A DNA stretch of 64,000 nucleotides from contig NW_027480450.1 of the NCBI RefSeq assembly GCF_051401765.1, positions 1,922,001-1,986,000 of the forward strand, read 5' to 3'. This DNA comes from Calliopsis andreniformis (taxonomy: Eukaryota > Arthropoda > Insecta > Hymenoptera > Andrenidae). The notes beneath the pieces were generated by a model. That model saw only the letters and a program-made list of their open reading frames with translations, was not told where the DNA came from and ran no database searches. The translations under genes and the position numbers were made by a program. Of this stretch, positions 22,872 to 37,900 are shown in pieces. Position 1 is the stretch's first letter; every line of letters starts with the position of its first letter.

Positions 22872-24065
22872 AATGTCCAATCCTCAATCCTCAATTCTCA
22901 ATCTTCAATCCTCAATCCTCAATCCTCAATCCTCAATCCTCAATCCTCAGTACTCAGTCCTCAAACCTCAATCCTCAAACCTCAGACCTCATCCTCAATC
23001 CTCAATCCTCAACCCTCAATCCTCAATCCTCAATCCTCAATCCTCAATCCTCAATCCTCAGTCCTCAGTCCTCAAACCACAATCCTCAACCCTCAGACCT
23101 CATCCTCAATCCTCAATCCTCAATACTCAATTCTCAATATTCAACCCTCAATACTAAATCTTCAATCCTCAATCCTCAGTCCTCAAACCTCAATTCTGAA
23201 TCGTCAATTCTCAATTTTCGTCCCTCAATACTCAACCTGCAATCCTCAATCCTCAATCCTCAATCCTCAATCCTCAATCCTCATTCTTCAATCCTCAATA
23301 CCCAATCCTCAATCTCCAATCCCCAATACTCAATTCTCAATTCTCAATCCCGAAACCTCAATCCTCAAACCTCAAACATCAATACTCAGCCCTCAGCCCT
23401 TGTCCTCAATCCACAACCCTCAATCCTCAATCCTCAACCATCAATCATCAATATTCAATCTTCAATCCTCAATCCTCAATCCTCAATCCTCAATCCTCAA
23501 TCCTCAATACCCAATCCTCAATCTTCGATCCTCAATGCACAATCCTCAATCTTCAGCCCTGAGTCCTCAGCAATCAGTTGTCAATCCTCAATCCTCAATA
23601 GAATAACCTCAATTCACAGTTTTCACAACACAATCACCATTCTTCAATCTTCAAATCTCAATCCACAAACATCAATTCTCATCACTCAACCCTCAACACT
23701 GAGTCCTCAATCTCCAATCCTCAATCCTCAATCCTCAATTCTCAGTCCCCAAACCTCAATCCACAGACCTCAAACATCAATACTCAGCCCTCAGCCCTCG
23801 TCCTCAATCCACAACACTCAATCCTCAATCCTCAATCTTCAATCATCAATATTCAATCTTCAATCCTCAATCCTCAATCCTCAACCATCAATCCTCAATG
23901 TACAATTCTCAATACCCAATCCTCAATCTTCAATCCTCAATACTCAATCCTCAATCTTCAGCCCTGAGTCCTCAACAATCAGTTGTCAATCCTCAATCCT
24001 CAATAGAATAACCTCAATTCACAGTTTTGAATACTAAATACTCAATCTGCAATCTTCAAATCTCT

Positions 24066-27000
24066 ATCCACAAACATCAACTCTCATCACTCAACCCTCA
24101 ACACTCAGTCCCCAATCCTCAATCTTCAATCCTCACTCCTCAATCCACAATCCTCAATCCTCAATACCCAATCCTCAATCTTCAATCCTCAATCTTCAGT
24201 CCTCAATCCTCAATCCTCAACACTCAATCCTCAGTCCTCAACAATCAACTGTCAATCCTCAATCCTCAATAGAATATCCTCAATTCACAGTTTTTAATAC
24301 CCAATCCCCATTCTTCAACCTTCAAATCTCAATCCACAAACATCAATCCTCATCACTCAACCCTCGACACTCAGTCCTCAATCTTCAATCCTCAATCGTC
24401 AATCCTTTATCTTCAATCCTCATACTCAATATGCAATCCTCAATCCTCAATCCTAAATCGTCAATCTTTAATCCTCAATACTCAATCTTCAATCCTCAAT
24501 CCTCAATCCTCAGTCCTCAAACCTCAATCCTGAATCCTCAATCCTGAATCCTCAATCTTCAGACCTCAGTCCTCAACAATCAGTTGTCAATCCTCAATCC
24601 TCAACAGAATACCCTCAATTCACAGTTTTCAATCCTCAATCCGCAATCCGCAATCCTCAATCCTCAATCTTCAATCCTCAATACTCAATCTTCAATCCTA
24701 TAGCCTCAATTCTCAATCCTCAATCCTCAATCCTCCATCGTCAATCTTCAAACCTGAATACTCATTCTTCAATCCTCAATCCTCAATCCTCAATCCCCAA
24801 CCCTCATTCTTCAATCCTCAATACCCAATCCTCAATTTTCAATCCTCAATCCTAAATCCTTAATTCTCAATCCTCAATCCTCAATCCTCAATGCTCAATC
24901 ATCAATCCTCAACAATCAATGTTCAATCCGCAATACACAATCCTCAATCTCCAATCCTCGATTCTCAATCCTCAATCCTCAGTCCTCAATCCTCAATCCT
25001 CAGTTCTCAAACCACAATCCTGAATCCTCAATTCTGAATCCTCAATCTTCAGTCCTCAGTCCTCAACAACCAGTTGTCAATCCTCAATCCTCAATAGAAT
25101 ATCATCAATTCACAGGTTTCGATACTTAATACTCAATCTGCCATCTTCAAATCTCTATTCACAAACATCAATTCTCATCACTCAACCCTCAACACTCAGT
25201 CCCCAATCCTCAATCTTCAACCCTCAATCCTCATTCCTCAATCCTCAATCCTAAATCCTCAATCTTCAATCCTCAATACTCAATCTTCAATCCTCAATCC
25301 TCAATCCTCAATCCTCAATCCTCAATCCTCAATCCTCAATCGTCAGTCTTCAATCCTCAATACTCAATCTTCAATCCTCAATCCTCAATCCTCAATCGTC
25401 AATCCTCATTCTTCAACCCTCAATACCCAATCCTCAATCTTCAATCCTCAATCCTCAATCCTCAATTCTCGATCCTCAACCCTCAGTCCTCAGTCCTCAA
25501 ACCTCAATCCTCAGCCCTCAGCCTTCATCCTCAATCCTCAATCCTCAATCATCAATCATCAATCTTCAATCCTCAATACTCAATCTTCAAACCTCAATCA
25601 TCAGTCCTCAAACCTCAATTCTGAATCCTCAATCCTGAATCCTCAATCTTCAGACCACAGTCCTCAACAATCTGTTGTCAATCCTCAATCCTCAATAGAA
25701 TATCCTCAATTCACACGTTTTCAATACTCAGTCCCTATTCTTCAATCCTCAAATCTCAATCAACAAACATCAATTCTCATCACTCAACCCTCAACACTCA
25801 GTCCTCAATCTTCAATCCTCCATCCTGAATCCTCAATCTTCAATACTCAATCCTCAATCATAATTCCTCAATCCTCAATCCTCAATCCTCAGTCATCAAT
25901 ACTCAATCTTCAATACTGAATCCTCAATCCTCAATCCTCAATCCTCAATCCTCAATCCTCAATCCTCATTCCTCAAACCTCAATCCACAACCCTCAATCC
26001 TCATTCTCAGTTCTCAATTCTCAATCCACAATTCTCAATCCACAATCCTCAATACTCTATCTTCAATCCTCAACAATCAATCTCCAATCCTATATCCTCA
26101 ATCCCCAATCCTCAATCCTTAATCCTCAATCTTCAATCCTCAATCCCCAGTCCTCAATCTTCAATCCTCAATGATCAATCTTCATTCCTCAATTCTCAGT
26201 CCTCAACCCTCATTCCTCAATCCTCAAACCGCAATCCTCAAACGTCAGTCCTCGTCCTCAAAGCTCAACCCTCAATACTCAATCCTCAACCTTCAATCAT
26301 CAATACTCAACCCTCAATCCTCAATCCTCAATCTTCAATAATCAATATTCAATCCTCAATCCTCAACCCTCAACATTCAATCCTCAATGTTCAATCCTCA
26401 ATACCCAATCCTCAATCTTCAGCCCTGAGTCCTCAACAATCAGTTGTCAATACTCAATCATCAGTAGAATAACCTCAATTCACAGATTTGAATATTAAAT
26501 ACTCAATCTGCAATCTTCAAATCTCTATCCACAAACATCAGTTCTCATCACTCAACCCTCAACACTCAGTCGCCAATCCTCAATCTTCAATCCTCAATCC
26601 CCAATCCTCAATCCTCATTCTTCGATCCTCAATACCCAATCCTGAATCTCCAATCCTCATTCCTCAATCCTCAATTCTCAATCCCCAAACCTCAATCCTC
26701 AGACCTCAAACATCAATACTCAGCCCCCAGCCCTCGTCCTCAATCCACAACCCCCAATCCTCAATCCTCAATCTTCAATCATCATTATTCAATCTTCAAT
26801 CCTCAATCCTCAATCCTCAACCCTCAACCTTCAATCCTCAGTGTTCAATCCTCAATACCCAATCCTCAATCTTCAATCCTCAATCCTCAATCCTCAATCT
26901 TCAGCCCTGAGTCCTCAACAATCAGTTGTCAATCCTCAATCATCAGTAGAATAACCTCAATTCACAGATTTGAATATTAAATACTCAATCTGCAATCTTC

Positions 27001-28217
27001 AAATCTCTATCCACAAACATCAGTTCTCATCACTCAACCCTCAACACTCAGTCCCCAATGCTCAATCTTCAGTCCTCAATCCTCAGTCCTCAATCCTCAA
27101 CCTTCAGCCCTCATCCTCAATCCTCAAGCCTCAATCCTCAATCCTCAATATTCAATCCTCAATGCTCAATCTTCAATCCTCAATCCTCAGTCCTCAAACC
27201 TCAATTCTGAATCCTCAATCCTGAATCCTCAATCTTCAGCCCTCAGTCCTCAACAATCAGATGTCAATCCTCAATCCTCAATAGAATATCCTCAATTCAC
27301 AGTTTTCAATACTCAATACTCAATCTGCAATCTTCAAATCTCTATACACAAACATCAATTCTCATCACTCAACCCTCAACACTCAGTACTCAATGTTCAA
27401 TCCTCAATCCTCAATTCTCAATCTTCAATCCTCAAACTTCAATCCTCAATACTCAATCTTCAATCCTCAATCCTCAATTCTCAATCCTCAATCTTCAATC
27501 CTCAATCTTCAATCCTCAATCCTCAATCCTCAATTGCCAATCGCCAATTCTCAGTCCTCGGACCTCAAACATCAATACTCAACCCTCAGTTCTCGTCCTC
27601 AATCCACAACCCTCAATCCTCAATCCTCAATCTTCAATCATCAATATTCAATCTTCAATCCTCAATCCTCTATCCTCAATCCTCAATCCTCAATGTTCAA
27701 TCCTCAATACCCAATCCTCAATCCTCAATCCTCAATCTTCAATCCTCAATACTGAATCTTCGATCCTCGACCCTCAATTCTCAATCCTCAATCCTCAATC
27801 CTCAATATTCAACACACAACCCTGAACCATCAATCCTCAATACTCAACCATCAATCCTCAATTCCCAATACTCAATAGAATATCCCGAATTCTCATGGTT
27901 CAATACTCAGTCCACAATATTCAATAATCAAATCTCAATTCTCAAACATCAATCCTCAACACTCAATCCACATCACTCAGTCCTCTCTCCTCAATCCTCC
28001 ATCCTGAATCCTCAATCCTCAAGCGTCATTCCTCAATCCTCAGTCCTCAACTCTCTATCCTCAGTTCTCAAACCTCAATCCCGAATCCACAATCCTGAAT
28101 CCTCAATCTTCAGCCCTCAGTCCTCAACAATCAACTGTCTATCCTCAATCCTCAATAGAATATCCTCAATTCACAGTTTTCAATACACAATCCCCATTCT
28201 TCAATCTTCAAATCTCA
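24066..28217 (+). repeat. 4,152-bp tandem duplication, copy 1
   Basis: This recurs immediately downstream at 28218-32369 with an unchanged offset of 4,152 bp throughout. I noted only about five substitutions between the copies (near 25849, 26352, 27106, 27612 and 27909) and no length change. The length equals 594 heptads minus 6, which agrees with the seven 6-bp units and one 8-bp unit I counted inside. The left joint is uncertain by about 13 bp because the flanks are identical there. Confidence 0.93.
24519..24714 (+). repeat. Framework block, AACAGAA subtype
   Basis: The 13th heptad is AACAGAA (24603), followed by TACCCTC. The right half of the block is replaced after AGTTTTC by AATCCGC-type units, so this copy looks truncated or recombined. 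The same form recurs 4,152 bp downstream at 28755. Confidence 0.84.
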
Positions 28218-31200
28218 ATCCACAAACATCAACTCTCATCACTCAACCCTCAACACTCAGTCCCCAATCCTCAATCTTCAATCCTCACTCCTCAATCCAC
28301 AATCCTCAATCCTCAATACCCAATCCTCAATCTTCAATCCTCAATCTTCAGTCCTCAATCCTCAATCCTCAACACTCAATCCTCAGTCCTCAACAATCAA
28401 CTGTCAATCCTCAATCCTCAATAGAATATCCTCAATTCACAGTTTTTAATACCCAATCCCCATTCTTCAACCTTCAAATCTCAATCCACAAACATCAATC
28501 CTCATCACTCAACCCTCGACACTCAGTCCTCAATCTTCAATCCTCAATCGTCAATCCTTTATCTTCAATCCTCATACTCAATATGCAATCCTCAATCCTC
28601 AATCCTAAATCGTCAATCTTTAATCCTCAATACTCAATCTTCAATCCTCAATCCTCAATCCTCAGTCCTCAAACCTCAATCCTGAATCCTCAATCCTGAA
28701 TCCTCAATCTTCAGACCTCAGTCCTCAACAATCAGTTGTCAATCCTCAATCCTCAACAGAATACCCTCAATTCACAGTTTTCAATCCTCAATCCGCAATC
28801 CGCAATCCTCAATCCTCAATCTTCAATCCTCAATACTCAATCTTCAATCCTATAGCCTCAATTCTCAATCCTCAATCCTCAATCCTCCATCGTCAATCTT
28901 CAAACCTGAATACTCATTCTTCAATCCTCAATCCTCAATCCTCAATCCCCAACCCTCATTCTTCAATCCTCAATACCCAATCCTCAATTTTCAATCCTCA
29001 ATCCTAAATCCTTAATTCTCAATCCTCAATCCTCAATCCTCAATGCTCAATCATCAATCCTCAACAATCAATGTTCAATCCGCAATACACAATCCTCAAT
29101 CTCCAATCCTCGATTCTCAATCCTCAATCCTCAGTCCTCAATCCTCAATCCTCAGTTCTCAAACCACAATCCTGAATCCTCAATTCTGAATCCTCAATCT
29201 TCAGTCCTCAGTCCTCAACAACCAGTTGTCAATCCTCAATCCTCAATAGAATATCATCAATTCACAGGTTTCGATACTTAATACTCAATCTGCCATCTTC
29301 AAATCTCTATTCACAAACATCAATTCTCATCACTCAACCCTCAACACTCAGTCCCCAATCCTCAATCTTCAACCCTCAATCCTCATTCCTCAATCCTCAA
29401 TCCTAAATCCTCAATCTTCAATCCTCAATACTCAATCTTCAATCCTCAATCCTCAATCCTCAATCCTCAATCCTCAATCCTCAATCCTCAATCGTCAGTC
29501 TTCAATCCTCAATACTCAATCTTCAATCCTCAATCCTCAATCCTCAATCGTCAATCCTCATTCTTCAACCCTCAATACCCAATCCTCAATCTTCAATCCT
29601 CAATCCTCAATCCTCAATTCTCGATCCTCAACCCTCAGTCCTCAGTCCTCAAACCTCAATCCTCAGCCCTCAGCCTTCATCCTCAATCCTCAATCCTCAA
29701 TCATCAATCATCAATCTTCAATCCTCAATACTCAATCTTCAAACCTCAATCATCAGTCCTCAAACCTCAATTCTGAATCCTCAATCCTGAATCCTCAATC
29801 TTCAGACCACAGTCCTCAACAATCTGTTGTCAATCCTCAATCCTCAATAGAATATCCTCAATTCACACGTTTTCAATACTCAGTCCCTATTCTTCAATCC
29901 TCAAATCTCAATCAACAAACATCAATTCTCATCACTCAACCCTCAACACTCAGTCCTCAATCTTCAATCCTCCATCCTGAATCCTCAATCTTCAATACTC
30001 AGTCCTCAATCATAATTCCTCAATCCTCAATCCTCAATCCTCAGTCATCAATACTCAATCTTCAATACTGAATCCTCAATCCTCAATCCTCAATCCTCAA
30101 TCCTCAATCCTCAATCCTCATTCCTCAAACCTCAATCCACAACCCTCAATCCTCATTCTCAGTTCTCAATTCTCAATCCACAATTCTCAATCCACAATCC
30201 TCAATACTCTATCTTCAATCCTCAACAATCAATCTCCAATCCTATATCCTCAATCCCCAATCCTCAATCCTTAATCCTCAATCTTCAATCCTCAATCCCC
30301 AGTCCTCAATCTTCAATCCTCAATGATCAATCTTCATTCCTCAATTCTCAGTCCTCAACCCTCATTCCTCAATCCTCAAACCGCAATCCTCAAACGTCAG
30401 TCCTCGTCCTCAAAGCTCAACCCTCAATACTCAATCCTCAACCTTCAATCATCAATACTCAACCCTCAATCCTCAATCCTCAATCTTCAATAATCAATAT
30501 TCAATCCCCAATCCTCAACCCTCAACATTCAATCCTCAATGTTCAATCCTCAATACCCAATCCTCAATCTTCAGCCCTGAGTCCTCAACAATCAGTTGTC
30601 AATACTCAATCATCAGTAGAATAACCTCAATTCACAGATTTGAATATTAAATACTCAATCTGCAATCTTCAAATCTCTATCCACAAACATCAGTTCTCAT
30701 CACTCAACCCTCAACACTCAGTCGCCAATCCTCAATCTTCAATCCTCAATCCCCAATCCTCAATCCTCATTCTTCGATCCTCAATACCCAATCCTGAATC
30801 TCCAATCCTCATTCCTCAATCCTCAATTCTCAATCCCCAAACCTCAATCCTCAGACCTCAAACATCAATACTCAGCCCCCAGCCCTCGTCCTCAATCCAC
30901 AACCCCCAATCCTCAATCCTCAATCTTCAATCATCATTATTCAATCTTCAATCCTCAATCCTCAATCCTCAACCCTCAACCTTCAATCCTCAGTGTTCAA
31001 TCCTCAATACCCAATCCTCAATCTTCAATCCTCAATCCTCAATCCTCAATCTTCAGCCCTGAGTCCTCAACAATCAGTTGTCAATCCTCAATCATCAGTA
31101 GAATAACCTCAATTCACAGATTTGAATATTAAATACTCAATCTGCAATCTTCAAATCTCTATCCACAAACATCAGTTCTCATCACTCAACCCTCAACACT

Positions 31201-32369
31201 CAGTCCCCAATGCTCAATCTTCAGTCCTCAATCCTCAGTCCTCAATCCTCAACCCTCAGCCCTCATCCTCAATCCTCAAGCCTCAATCCTCAATCCTCAA
31301 TATTCAATCCTCAATGCTCAATCTTCAATCCTCAATCCTCAGTCCTCAAACCTCAATTCTGAATCCTCAATCCTGAATCCTCAATCTTCAGCCCTCAGTC
31401 CTCAACAATCAGATGTCAATCCTCAATCCTCAATAGAATATCCTCAATTCACAGTTTTCAATACTCAATACTCAATCTGCAATCTTCAAATCTCTATACA
31501 CAAACATCAATTCTCATCACTCAACCCTCAACACTCAGTACTCAATGTTCAATCCTCAATCCTCAATTCTCAATCTTCAATCCTCAAACTTCAATCCTCA
31601 ATACTCAATCTTCAATCCTCAATCCTCAATTCTCAATCCTCAATCTTCAATCCTCAATCTTCAATCCTCAATCCTCAATCCTCAATTGCCAATCGCCAAT
31701 TCTCAGTCCTCGGACCTCAAACATCAATACTCAACCCTCAGTTCTCGTCCTCAATCCACAACCGTCAATCCTCAATCCTCAATCTTCAATCATCAATATT
31801 CAATCTTCAATCCTCAATCCTCTATCCTCAATCCTCAATCCTCAATGTTCAATCCTCAATACCCAATCCTCAATCCTCAATCCTCAATCTTCAATCCTCA
31901 ATACTGAATCTTCGATCCTCGACCCTCAATTCTCAATCCTCAATCCTCAATCCTCAATATTCAACACACAACCCTGAACCATCAATCCTCAATACTCAAC
32001 CATCAATCCTCAATTCCCAATACTCAATAGAATATCCCGAATTCTCATGGTTCAATACTCAATCCACAATATTCAATAATCAAATCTCAATTCTCAAACA
32101 TCAATCCTCAACACTCAATCCACATCACTCAGTCCTCTCTCCTCAATCCTCCATCCTGAATCCTCAATCCTCAAGCGTCATTCCTCAATCCTCAGTCCTC
32201 AACTCTCTATCCTCAGTTCTCAAACCTCAATCCCGAATCCACAATCCTGAATCCTCAATCTTCAGCCCTCAGTCCTCAACAATCAACTGTCTATCCTCAA
32301 TCCTCAATAGAATATCCTCAATTCACAGTTTTCAATACACAATCCCCATTCTTCAATCTTCAAATCTCA
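28218..32369 (+). repeat. 4,152-bp tandem duplication, copy 2
   Basis: This is near-identical to 24066-28217. The junction block at 28.2 kb is chimeric. Its left part (AATCCCC, ATTCTTC and AATCCAC units) matches the block at the end of copy 2 near 32.37 kb. Its right part carries AACTCTC at 28231, as at 24079 at the start of copy 1, where the block at 32383 has AATTCTC. That is the signature expected from unequal exchange between two framework blocks. Confidence 0.93.
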
Positions 32370-34964
32370 ATCCACAAACATCAATTCTCATCACTCAACC
32401 CTCAACACTCAGTCCTCAATCTTCAATCCTCAATCCTCAATCCACAATCCTCGATCCTCAACCTTCAATCCTCAGTCCTCAAACCTCAATTCTGAATCCT
32501 CAATACTCAATCTTCAATCATCAATATTCAATCTACAATCCTCAATCCTCAATCCTCAACCCTCAGCCCTCAATCCTCAGTCCTCAAACCTCAATCCTGA
32601 ATCCTCAATCCTGAATTCTCAATCTTCAGCCCTCAGTCCTCTACAATCAGTTGTCAATCCTCAATCCTCAATAGAATATCCTCAATTCACAGCTTTCGAT
32701 ACTCAATACTCAATCTGCAATCTTCAAATCTCTATCCTAAAACATCTATTCTCATCACTCAACCCTCAACACTCAGTCCCCAATCCTCAATCCTCAATCC
32801 TCAAACGTCAATCTTCAAACCTGAATACTCAATCTTCAATCCTCAATCCTCAATCCTCAATCCTCAACCCTCATTCTTCAATCCCCAATACCCAATCCTC
32901 AATCTTCACTCCTCAATCCTCAATCCTGAATTCTCAATCCTCAATCCTCAGTACTCAGTCCTCAAACCTCAATCCTCAACCCTCAGACCTCATCCTCAAT
33001 CCTCAATCCTCAATCCTCAATCCTCAATCTTCAGCCCTCAGTCCTCAACAATCAGTTGTCAATTCTCAATCCTCAATAGAATATCCTCAATTCACAGTTT
33101 TCAATACTAAATACTCAATCTGCAATCTTCAAATCTCTGTCCACAAACATCAATTCTCATCACTCAACCATCAACGCTCAGTCGCTAATCCTCAATCTTC
33201 AATCCTCACTCCTCAATCCACAATCCTCAATCCTCAACCCTGAATCCTCAACCCTCAGTCCTCAAATCTCAATCCTGAACCCTCAATCCTGAGTCCTCAA
33301 TCTTCAGCCCTGATTCCTCAACAATCAGTTGTCAATCCTCAATCCTCAATATAATATCCTCAATTCACAGTTCTCAATACTCAATACTCAATCTGCAATC
33401 TTCAAATCTCTATCCACAAACATCAATTCTCATCACTCAACCCTCAACACTCAGTCGCCAATCCTCAATCTTCAATCCTCAATCCTCAATCCTCAATCCT
33501 CATTCCTTAATCCTCAATCTTTAATCCTCAATCCCCAGTCATCAATCTTCAATCCTCAATGATCAACCTTCAATCCTCAATTCTCAGTCCTCAACCCTCA
33601 ATCCTCAATCCTCAAACCTCAATCCTCAACCGTCAGTCCTCGTCCTCAAAGCTCAACCCTCAATACTCAATCCTCAACCTTCAATCGTCAATACTCAACC
33701 CTCAATCCTCAATCCTCAATCTTCAATCATCAATATTCAATCTCCAATTCTCAGTCTTCAATCCTCAATCCTCAATTGTCAATGTTCAATCCTCAATACA
33801 CAATCCTCAACCTTCAATCCTCAATCCTCAATCCTCAACCCTCATCCTCAATCCTCAATCCTCAATCCTCAATCCTCAATATTCAATCCTCAATGCTCAA
33901 TCTTCAATCCTCAATCCTCAGTCCTCAAACCTCAATTCTGAAGCCTCAATCCTGAATCCTCAATCTTCAGCCCTCAGTCCTCAACAATCAGATGTCAATC
34001 CTCAATCCTCAATAGAATATCCTCAATTCACAGTTTTCAATACTCAATACTCAATCTGCAATCTTCAAATCTCTATACACAAACATCAATTCTCATCACT
34101 CAACCCACAACACTCAGTACTCAATGTTCAATACGCAAACCTCAATTCTCAATCTTCAATCCGCAATACTGAATCTTCAATCCTCAATCCCCAATCCTCA
34201 ATCCTCAATCCTCAATTTCCGTCTTCAATGCTCAGTCTTCAATCCTCAATCCTCAATCCTCAATCTTCAATACTCAATCCTCAATCCTCAATCATCAATC
34301 CTCAATACTGAATCTTCAATCCTCATTCCTCGAACCTCAATACTCAATCCTTAAACCTAAATCATCAATCCACAATCTTCAATACTCAATCCTCAATCCT
34401 CAATCCTCAATCCTCAGTCCTCAACACTCTAACCTCAGTCCTCAAACCTCAATCCCGAATCCTCAATCCTGAATCCTCAATCTTCAGCCCTCAGTCCTCA
34501 ACAATGAACTGTCTATCCTCAACCCTCAATAGAATATCCTCAATTCACAGTTTTCAATACACAATCCCCATTCTTCAATCTTCAAACCTCAATCCACAAA
34601 CATCAATTCTCATCACTCAACCCTCTACACTCAGTCCTCAATCTTCAATCCTCAATCCTCAATCCACAATCCTCAATCCCCAATCTTCAATCATCAGTCC
34701 TCAAACCTCAATTCTGAATCCTCAATACTCAATCTTCAATCATAAATATTCAATCTACAATCCTCAATCCTCAATCCTCAATCCTCAGTCCTCAATCCTC
34801 AGTCCTCAAACCTCAATCCTGAATCCTCAATCCTGAATTCTCAATCTTCAGCCCTCAGTCCTCTACAATCAGTTGTCAATCCTCAATCCACAATAGAATA
34901 TCCTCAATTCACAGCTTTCAATACTCAATACTCAATCTGCAATCTTCAAATCTCTATCCTAAAA
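32370..34964 (+). repeat. Heptad segment related to 56.3-58.9 kb
   Basis: Together with the upstream end of the 4,152-bp copy (from about 31545), this matches the region starting at 55450 at a constant offset of 23,905 up to about 34.96 kb. It includes an AATATAA-type block (AATATAA at 33348), a TTTCCGTCTTC string near 34217 and the AATGTTC/AATACGC string near 34124. Substitutions are more frequent than in the 4,152-bp pair. Confidence 0.86.
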
Positions 34965-37900
34965 CATCAATCCTCATCACTCAACCCTCGACACTCGGTC
35001 CTCAACCTTCAATCCTCAAACGTCAATCCTCAATCTTCAATCCTCAATACTCAATATGCAATCCTCAATCCTCAATCCTAAATCGTCAATCTTTAATCCT
35101 CAATACTCAATCTTCAATCCTCAATCCTCAATCCTCAATCCTCAATCCTCATTCTTCAATTCTCAATACCCAATCCTCAAACTTCAATCCTCAATACTCA
35201 ATCCTCAATTCTCAATCCTCAATCCTCAATCCTCAGACCTCAAACATCAATGCTCAGCCCTCTGCCCTCGTCCTCAATCCACAACCCACAATCCTCAATC
35301 CTCAACCATCAATCATCAATATTCGATCTTCAATCCTCAATCCTCAATCCTCAATCCTCAATCCTCAATCCTCAATACCCAATCCTCAATCTTCAATGCT
35401 CAATACTCAATCCTCAATCTACAGCCCTGAGTCCTCAGCAATCAGTTGTCAATCCTCAATCCTCAATAGAATAACCTCAATTCACAGTTTTCACAACACA
35501 ATCCCCATTCTTCAATATTCAAATCTCAATCCACAAACATCAATTCTCATCACTCAACCCTCAACACTGAGTCCTCAACCTCCAATCCTCAATCCTCAAT
35601 CCTCAATTCTCAATCCCCAAACCTCAATCCACAGACCTCAAACATCAATACTCAGCCCTCAGCCCTCGTCCTCAATCCACAACCCTCAATCCTCAATCCT
35701 CAATCTTCAATCATCAATATTCAATCTTCAATCCTCAATCCTCAATCCTCAACAATCAATCCTCAGTGTACAATCCTCAATACCCATTCCTCATTCTTCA
35801 ATCCTCAATACTCAATCCTCAATCTTCAGCCCTGAGTCCTCAACAATCAGTTGTCAACCCTCAATCCTCAATAGAATAACCTCAATTCACAGTTTTGAAT
35901 ACTAAATACTCAATCTGCAATCCTCAAATCTCTATCCACAAACATCAACTCTCATCACTCAACCCTCAACACTCAGTCCCCAATCCTCAATCTTCAATCC
36001 ACGATCCTCAGTCCTCAATCCTCAACCCTCAGCCCTCACACTCAATCCTCAATCCTCAATCCTCAATCCTCAATCTTCAATCCTCAATACTCAATCTTCA
36101 ATCCTCAATCCTCAGTCCTCAAACCTCAATTCTGAATCCTCAATCCTGAATTCTCAATCTTCAGCCCTCAGTCCTCAACAATCAGTTGTCAATCCTCAAT
36201 CCTCAATAGAATATCCTCAATTCACAGTTTTCAATACTCAATACTCAATCTGCTATCTTCAAATCTCTACCGACAAACATCAATTCTCATCACTCAGCCC
36301 TCAACACTCAGTCCTCAATGTTCAATCCTCAAACCTCAATTCTCAATCTTCAATCCTCAATACTGAATCTTCAATGCTCAATCCTCAATCGTCAATCCTC
36401 AAGCCTCAATCCTAAATCATCAATCCTCTATCTTCAATACCCAATCGTCAATCCTCAATCCTCTGTCCTCAATACTCAACCATCAATCCTCAATTCTCAA
36501 TACTCAATAGAATATCCTGAATTCTCAGGATTCAATACTCAAACCTCAATCCTCAACCCTCAGCCCTCATTCTCAATCCTTAATCCTCGATCATCAATCC
36601 TCAATATTCAATCCTCAATAATCAATCTCCAATCCTCAATCCTCAATCCTCAATCCTCAATCCTCAACCCTCAGACATCAATCCTCAATCCTCAATCCTC
36701 AATCCTCAATGCTCAATCCTCAATCCTCAAGCCTCAGTCCTCAATCCTCAATCCTCAATCCTCAAACCTCAATCCTCATCCTTCAATCCTCAATACTCAA
36801 TCCTCAATCGTCAGTCCTCAAGCCTCAGTCCTAAATCATCAATCCTCGATCCTCAATCCTCAATCCTCAATCGTCAGTCTTCAATCCTCAATACTCAATC
36901 TTCAATCCTCAATCCTCAATCCTCAGTCCTCAATCCTCATTCTTCATTCCTCAATACCCAATCCTCAATCTTCAATCCTCAATCCTCAATTCTCAATTCT
37001 CGATCCTCAACCCTCAGTCCTCAGTTCTCAAAACTCAGTCCTCAGCCCTCAGACCTCGTCCTCAATCCTCAATCGTCAATCATCAATCCTCAATCTTCAA
37101 TCCTCAATACTCAATCTTCAATCCTCAATCCTCAGTCCTCAAACCTCAATTCTGAATCCTCAATCCTGAATCCTCAATCTTCAGCCCTCAGTCCTCAACA
37201 ATCAGTTGTCAATCCTCAATCCTCAATAGAATATTCTCAATACACAGTTTTCAATACTAAATACTCAATCTGCTATCTTCAAATCTCTATCCACAAACAT
37301 CAATTCTCATCACTCAGCCCTCAACACTCAGTCCTGAATGTTCAATACTCAATCCTCAATTCTCAATCTTCAGTCCAAGATACTGAATCTTCAATCTTCA
37401 ATTCTCAATCCTCAATTCTCAATCCTCAATCCTGAATCTTCAATCCTCAGTACCAAATCCTCAATCTTCAATCCTCAATCCTCAATCCTCAATGCTCAAT
37501 CCCCAACACTCAATCTTCAATCCTCAGTACTCAATCCTCAATCCTCAATCCTCAACCCTCAATCCTCAATCCTCAATCTTCAATCCTCAATACTCAATCT
37601 TCAATACTTAATCCTCAATCCTCAATCCTCTATCCTCAATCCTGAATCCTCAATCCTCAATCTTCAATCTTCAATATTCAATCTTCAAACGTCAATCCTC
37701 AATCCTCAATCCTCAATCCTCATTCTTCAATTCTCAGTACCCAATCTTAAATCTTCAATCCTCAATCCTCAGTCCTCAATTCTCAATCCTCAATCCTCAA
37801 TCCTCAGACCTCAAACATCAATACTCAAACCTCAGTCCTCGTCCTCAATCCACAACCATCAATCCGCAATCCTCAATCTTCAATCATCAATATTCAATCT

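Larger units (their letters stand above)
22031..24065 (+). repeat. Mosaic heptad segment, partly reused at 43 kb
   Basis: About 22.1-22.8 kb matches 43.08-43.77 kb (offset 20,959), including a rare AGAAGAA-type block (22117-22312; AGAAGAA at 22201 and 43160). The later part, 23.65-24.07 kb, matches 43.78-44.19 kb at offset 20,122. The copy at 43 kb therefore lacks about 837 bp present here, with the joint inside a framework block. Canonical runs fill the rest. Confidence 0.82.
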
